DNA from: Clostridium_AB sp036639235
GTDB taxonomy: Bacteria; Bacillota; Clostridia; Clostridiales; Caloramatoraceae
Reading direction: 5' to 3'
NCBI RefSeq assembly: GCF_036639235.1
Contig: NZ_JAVWJB010000009.1
Location: 1 to 64,000 of the forward strand
Length of the DNA stretch: 64,000 bases
Below are positions 61,006 through 64,000 of the stretch, in pieces. The notes under the pieces are model-generated. The model was not told the DNA's origin and made no database searches. It saw only the letters and a program-made list of their open reading frames with translations. The position numbers and the translations under genes were made by a program. Position 1 is the stretch's first letter. The number at the start of each line of letters is the position of its first letter.

Positions 61006-61752
61006 ATGAAATCGACTAAGCATCTTTGCTTTAAGTACAATGTAGGTAAAGCAAAACATAAGAAAAAAGATAATGAAAACAAGTGTCCATTTTGTAATAT
61101 TAGTGAACTAGAACATATACTAGATCAGAATGGAAGTATGATACTTGTTGAAAATAAGTATCATACACTAGAGGATACTTATCAATCAGTATTAATTGAA
61201 ACTGATAACTGTGATGATACCATAGCTACATACTCTAAGGAATATATGAGAAGCCTTATAAAGTTTGGGGTAAATAAGTGGCTTGAGATAGAAGAAAGCT
61301 CCGAATTTAAATCGGTGGTTTTTTATAAGAATCATGGACCACTATCAGGAGGAAGTGTGCATCATGCACATATGCAGATAGTTGGACTTAAGAATATTGA
61401 TTATAGAGACAACATAGACGACGAAATGTTTGAGGGAATTGAGATTCATAGTGAAGGGGATAGTAGAATTATACTATCAACTAAACCTAGAGCATGCTCT
61501 ACCGAATACAATATAATATCCTCACTGGATAACTTAGAGTTTCTAGCAGATGGAATAGGGAATATAGTTAAGTATATTTTAGGTCAATGTAATAGCTTTA
61601 ACCTATTTTTCTATCAGTGGAAGGGTAGTATTATATGTAAGGTAATTCCAAGATATATAACATCACCATATCTTATAGGCTACGATATACCTCAAATATC
61701 AGACAGACTAGATATTATAGTAGAAGAAATCAAAAATACATATTATAAATAA
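61006..61752 (+). CDS. HIT-superfamily (GalT-like, DUF4931) protein
   Basis: 248-residue cytoplasmic protein. It has a zinc-type CPFCNIS near residue 28 and the HIT triad-like motif HHAHMQIVG near 126-134, preceded by VVFYKNHGPLSGGSVHHAH. This is the histidine-triad layout of nucleotidyl transferases or hydrolases such as GalT. The C-terminal part (YQWKGSIICKVIPRYITSPY) fits the DUF4931 group. ATG at 61006 after AGAAGGTG. Substrate unknown. Confidence 0.8.
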   Translation: MKSTKHLCFKYNVGKAKHKKKDNENKCPFCNISELEHILDQNGSMILVENKYHTLEDTYQSVLIETDNCDDTIATYSKEYMRSLIKFGVNKWLEIEESSEFKSVVFYKNHGPLSGGSVHHAHMQIVGLKNIDYRDNIDDEMFEGIEIHSEGDSRIILSTKPRACSTEYNIISSLDNLEFLADGIGNIVKYILGQCNSFNLFFYQWKGSIICKVIPRYITSPYLIGYDIPQISDRLDIIVEEIKNTYYK

Positions 61753-61755
61753 GAT

Positions 61756-61790
61756 AAAGGTCTATTGCTATGCAATAGGCCTTTATTTGG
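61756..61790 (+). terminator. Terminator after the HIT-type gene
   Basis: AAAGGTCTATTGC (61756-61768) pairs with GCAATAGGCCTTT (61772-61784, one T-G pair), loop TAT, short T-rich tail. Confidence 0.75.
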
Positions 61791-61861
61791 AATTAGTATA
61801 TAGTAAAAAATCCCAATTGATGTTATAATTTAACAATAAAAATAATTTGGAGGGGTATTAA

Positions 61862-62347
61862 ATGAAAAAAGCAATTATATCAGGTATGTTAGTAATCTCC
61901 TTATTACTAGGGGGAGTTTCAAGTGTAGGTGTAGTTACAGTAGAAGCTAAAACTACACAAAAGGTTAAATCGAATAAAAAGGCAATCAAAAAATGTGTAC
62001 AAGACTTATATGGAGTCTTCGATTCAAATTTAAGTAAGATAGTAGCGGCCTTAGAGAAGGAAGATTACGCTGAAGCAATTAAAATATGCGATAAAGCCAT
62101 AACGTCTCTTAATAAGATCAAAAACAATATAAAGGCTGAAGTAAAAAAGACTAAGGATAAAAAGGAATTACAGGTTTTAGCTGATACACAAAAAGGATGC
62201 GACAACCTAATATCATATTTTGCATTATCTAAAAAAGGATTAAATCTACAGACAGAGGACCCAAAGATAATACAAGCAATAGAGAAGTCAGCAACATTAG
62301 CAGGAGAGTATATTAGTAAAGCCTTAGTAGCAACAAAGAAATGGTAA
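61862..62347 (+). CDS. Small secreted helical protein
   Basis: 161 residues. N-terminal signal peptide with KKAIISGMLVISLLLGGVSS and probable cleavage after VEA (near 29). The mature part is helical and lysine-rich with two helix-pair segments (CVQDLYGVFDSNLSKIVAAL, YAEAIKICDKAITSLNKIKN). Two Cys-containing positions; no enzyme motif. ATG at 61862 after GGAGGGG. It is flanked by terminators and stands alone. I do not recognise the family. Confidence 0.7.
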   Translation: MKKAIISGMLVISLLLGGVSSVGVVTVEAKTTQKVKSNKKAIKKCVQDLYGVFDSNLSKIVAALEKEDYAEAIKICDKAITSLNKIKNNIKAEVKKTKDKKELQVLADTQKGCDNLISYFALSKKGLNLQTEDPKIIQAIEKSATLAGEYISKALVATKKW

Positions 62348-62375
62348 GTATATTTATATAAGCATAATAAATAGT

Positions 62376-62413
62376 AAAGGTTAATGAAATGCAATAATTT
62401 CATTAACCTTTTT
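62376..62413 (+). terminator. Terminator after the secreted-protein gene
   Basis: AAAGGTTAATGAAAT (62376-62390) pairs with ATTTCATTAACCTTT (62397-62411), then TT. Confidence 0.85.
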
Positions 62414-62445
62414 AACTATAATTTAAAGGAAGAGGTGTTTTTTAG

Positions 62446-62676
62446 ATGAAAATAGCAAAATGGCTGTTAGCTGCTGTAGCTATAATTTTGAATATTTTAG
62501 GATTTATGAGTATTATAAGCAGGAATATAGCAATTTTATTAACGTACTTAACTTTAGGAACATTGATTTTAATAGGTGCCTATGAATATTATATTCAAAA
62601 TAAAAAGGTTATGGCAGCATTTGTGCTAATAGCAGATATTATAATGATTACAGCTGTAATAAACCTATATTTATAA
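62446..62676 (+). CDS. Small membrane protein, three hydrophobic segments
   Basis: 76 residues: WLLAAVAIILNILGFMSIIS, IAILLTYLTLGTLILIGAYE and MAAFVLIADIIMITAVINLY are membrane-spanning; loops are short and basic (YIQNKKV). ATG at 62446 with AAAGGAAGAGGTG upstream. No family recognised and no neighbour suggests a role. Confidence 0.6.
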   Translation: MKIAKWLLAAVAIILNILGFMSIISRNIAILLTYLTLGTLILIGAYEYYIQNKKVMAAFVLIADIIMITAVINLYL

Positions 62677-62774
62677 TGCCACATACCTAGTTTATATTTA
62701 TAGAGGTGGAACTACATTGTTTATACAAAATTATATACTATTTATATTAGTATGTAATTTAAGGAGATTGTGAT

Positions 62775-63200
62775 ATGGATAACTTTATAATAAGAGAAAG
62801 TAATAAAAGTGAATCAGAACAAGTTATCAATGAAATTATAAACTATAATTTATCAAAGGTTCCTAAAACTCAGGAGGATGATTTTATATATATAAATAGG
62901 GTGATTTTAAATAGTGACGGGAAGATAATTGGGGGAATAAATAGTAAAATGTATTGCTGGAACTGTTTATATATTGATGTTTTATGGATTAATGAGGATT
63001 ATAGAAAACAGGGATTAGGATCTATTTTATTAAAGGAAGTAGAAAATGCTTCTAAGGAAAAGGGATGTTATTTAATACATCTTGATACATTTGACTTTCA
63101 AGCAAAGGATTTTTATATAAAAAATGGATATAAGGTGTTTGGAACACTAGATGAATGTCCTAAAGGTCACAAAAGATACTTTATGAGTAAGGTTATTTAA
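62775..63200 (+). CDS. GNAT-family N-acetyltransferase
   Basis: 141 residues forming one GNAT fold: IIRESNKSESEQVINEIINY at the start, VLWINEDYRKQGLGSILLKE (acetyl-CoA motif R-x-x-G-x-G), and YLIHLDTFDFQAKDFYIKNG with YKVFGTLDECPKGHKRYF at the end. The pattern fits small-molecule or protein N-acetyltransferases; the substrate is unknown. ATG at 62775 after AAGGAG. A 98-base gap before it has an 18-codon frame that I do not accept. Confidence 0.85.
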   Translation: MDNFIIRESNKSESEQVINEIINYNLSKVPKTQEDDFIYINRVILNSDGKIIGGINSKMYCWNCLYIDVLWINEDYRKQGLGSILLKEVENASKEKGCYLIHLDTFDFQAKDFYIKNGYKVFGTLDECPKGHKRYFMSKVI

Positions 63201-63319
63201 GATAGTATGATTAATATTTAATATAGAAAAGGGAATGAAGTATTTCTTTTATAACACAGAATTAGAAATATAAGTTTATAAATAATAATACCTTAAAAGA
63301 TATATTAGGAGGTTCATTA

Positions 63320-64000
63320 ATGAACATAATTAAATTACTAGGGATAGGTTATAAGGAAGATATTATATCTAACTTATTAATTGGTTTGATTAACGGGTCT
63401 GAAGTATTTAAAAATACTTTCATTAACAAAATAGTAGGGATAGAAAATCCAGAATTATATAAAGTTGAAACATTTGTAAGAGTTAATACCTCAAAGGGAG
63501 AACCAGATATTATACTTAAGATACATAATGAGAGTACTGATATTTTGGCAATTATAGAAAATAAGTTAAAGGCTGAAGAGGGGTATGAACAAACAAAACG
63601 ATACTCAGATGAAAATTGTATAAGAGAATTATGCTTGAAAAGTGACATTAACATGGATTATGAAAATATATCAACTAAGTTTATATATCTAACTCTTTTA
63701 CCTGAACAAATACCTACTGGAGATATGTTTATTAATAAAACATATAAGGATATATTAGACGATGTAAATGTGGATATAGAAAGTAATAAATTAGATTATT
63801 TATATAAGGATTTTTTAAGTATGCTAGAAGACTTCTATAGTGGACTTGAAGTTAATTTAAATGATAGCCTTTTACAGGTGATTTGTAATGAACCAGATAG
63901 TCAAAAAGCATATATAAAGTTTATGAAAATAGCTAAGTTATTAAATTTTCAAGGAAGCTTAAATATAAGTGATATAGGCAAAGTAGGGGGAACAGGTAGA
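63320..64000 (+). CDS. PD-(D/E)XK nuclease-superfamily protein, 3' end outside window
   Basis: Open from the ATG at 63320 (AGGAGG upstream) to the window edge, at least 227 residues. SKGEPDIILKIHNES and DILAIIENKLKAEEGYEQTK give the PD-(D/E)XK nuclease pattern (Asp in EPDI, Glu-Asn-Lys in IENK), as in the PDDEXK_4 group of uncharacterised proteins, many linked to defence or DNA repair. The rest is helical. The C-terminus is not seen, so function remains open. Confidence 0.7.
   Translation, partial: MNIIKLLGIGYKEDIISNLLIGLINGSEVFKNTFINKIVGIENPELYKVETFVRVNTSKGEPDIILKIHNESTDILAIIENKLKAEEGYEQTKRYSDENCIRELCLKSDINMDYENISTKFIYLTLLPEQIPTGDMFINKTYKDILDDVNVDIESNKLDYLYKDFLSMLEDFYSGLEVNLNDSLLQVICNEPDSQKAYIKFMKIAKLLNFQGSLNISDIGKVGGTGR

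Noticed and set aside
62716..62772. 18-codon TTG-started leader frame before the second GNAT gene
   Set aside because: GAGGTGG precedes it, but the frame is too short and of ordinary AT-rich composition; no conserved feature is seen.
1..64000. CRISPR arrays, prophage, insertion sequences or integrases
   Set aside because: No spaced direct repeats, transposase, recombinase or phage structural genes were seen in the window.

Overview
The window is AT-rich, gene-dense DNA of a motile, anaerobic, low-GC Gram-positive bacterium, almost certainly class Clostridia. The evidence is a one-chain pyruvate:ferredoxin oxidoreductase, a CheC/CheD/FliY-type (Bacillus/Clostridium) chemotaxis set, a fused FliR-FlhB export protein, clostridial FlbD and FliW-CsrA flagellar genes, strong AGGAGG-type ribosome binding sites, and a selenocysteine peroxiredoxin of the type known from amino-acid-fermenting clostridia. 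I do not assign a genus.

Layout. 1-8520: a partial gene, a purine permease, a lipoprotein polysaccharide deacetylase, RNase H, a solute-binding/PAS sensor with no kinase, and pyruvate:ferredoxin oxidoreductase, mostly single genes with their own terminators. 8570-48700: about 40 kb of motility genes in three transcription blocks. Block A (8670-18914) holds a FapA/DUF342 protein, cheW, cheD, cheB, cheR, cheA, cheC, cheY, a second cheW, fliM and fliY, and ends in a terminator overlapping the fliY stop. Block B (19021-26911) starts at a sigma-28-like promoter and holds flgM, flgN, flgK, flgL, fliW, csrA, fliD, a FliT-like gene, flaG, a FlaG-like paralogue and fliS. Block C (27211-48634) holds flgB, flgC, fliE-fliK, flgD, flgE, flbD, fliL, fliO-fliQ, fliR-flhB, flhA, flhF, flhG, a PilZ/YcgR gene, fliA, two accessory membrane genes and two FlgF/FlgG rod genes. 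Blocks A and C build the switch, basal body, export gate and hook. Block C also makes FliA, and block B carries its anti-sigma factor FlgM, so the regulatory loop is encoded here. Flagellin, MotA/MotB and chemoreceptors are not in the window.

48700-64000: an accessory and housekeeping region. It holds a TPR protein, an LD-carboxypeptidase/M20 amidohydrolase pair, tRNA-Glu and tRNA-Phe (minus strand), a beta-CASP metallo-hydrolase, a MerR-like protein, a GNAT enzyme, an aminotransferase preceded by an unlisted 55-residue ORF (minus strand), and DNA polymerase IV under a LexA-type box with an 86-residue partner. These are followed by the selenoprotein peroxiredoxin, a racemase, a DMT transporter, a HIT-superfamily protein, small secreted and membrane proteins, a second GNAT enzyme and a truncated PD-(D/E)XK nuclease-like gene.

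The sequence is a scaffold. Two 100-N gaps (31195-31294 and 59839-59938) are each flanked by an identical 55-base repeat. Each gap looks like two overlapping contig ends left unmerged, and joining the overlap at the first restores an intact fliH. Points most worth checking are the UGA-encoded selenocysteine with its SECIS-like hairpin, the membrane ORF before flgF that has no ATG/GTG/TTG start, the FlaG-like paralogue, the 55-residue ORF, the Pol IV partner, and a 26-base palindromic element present at two unrelated promoter regions.
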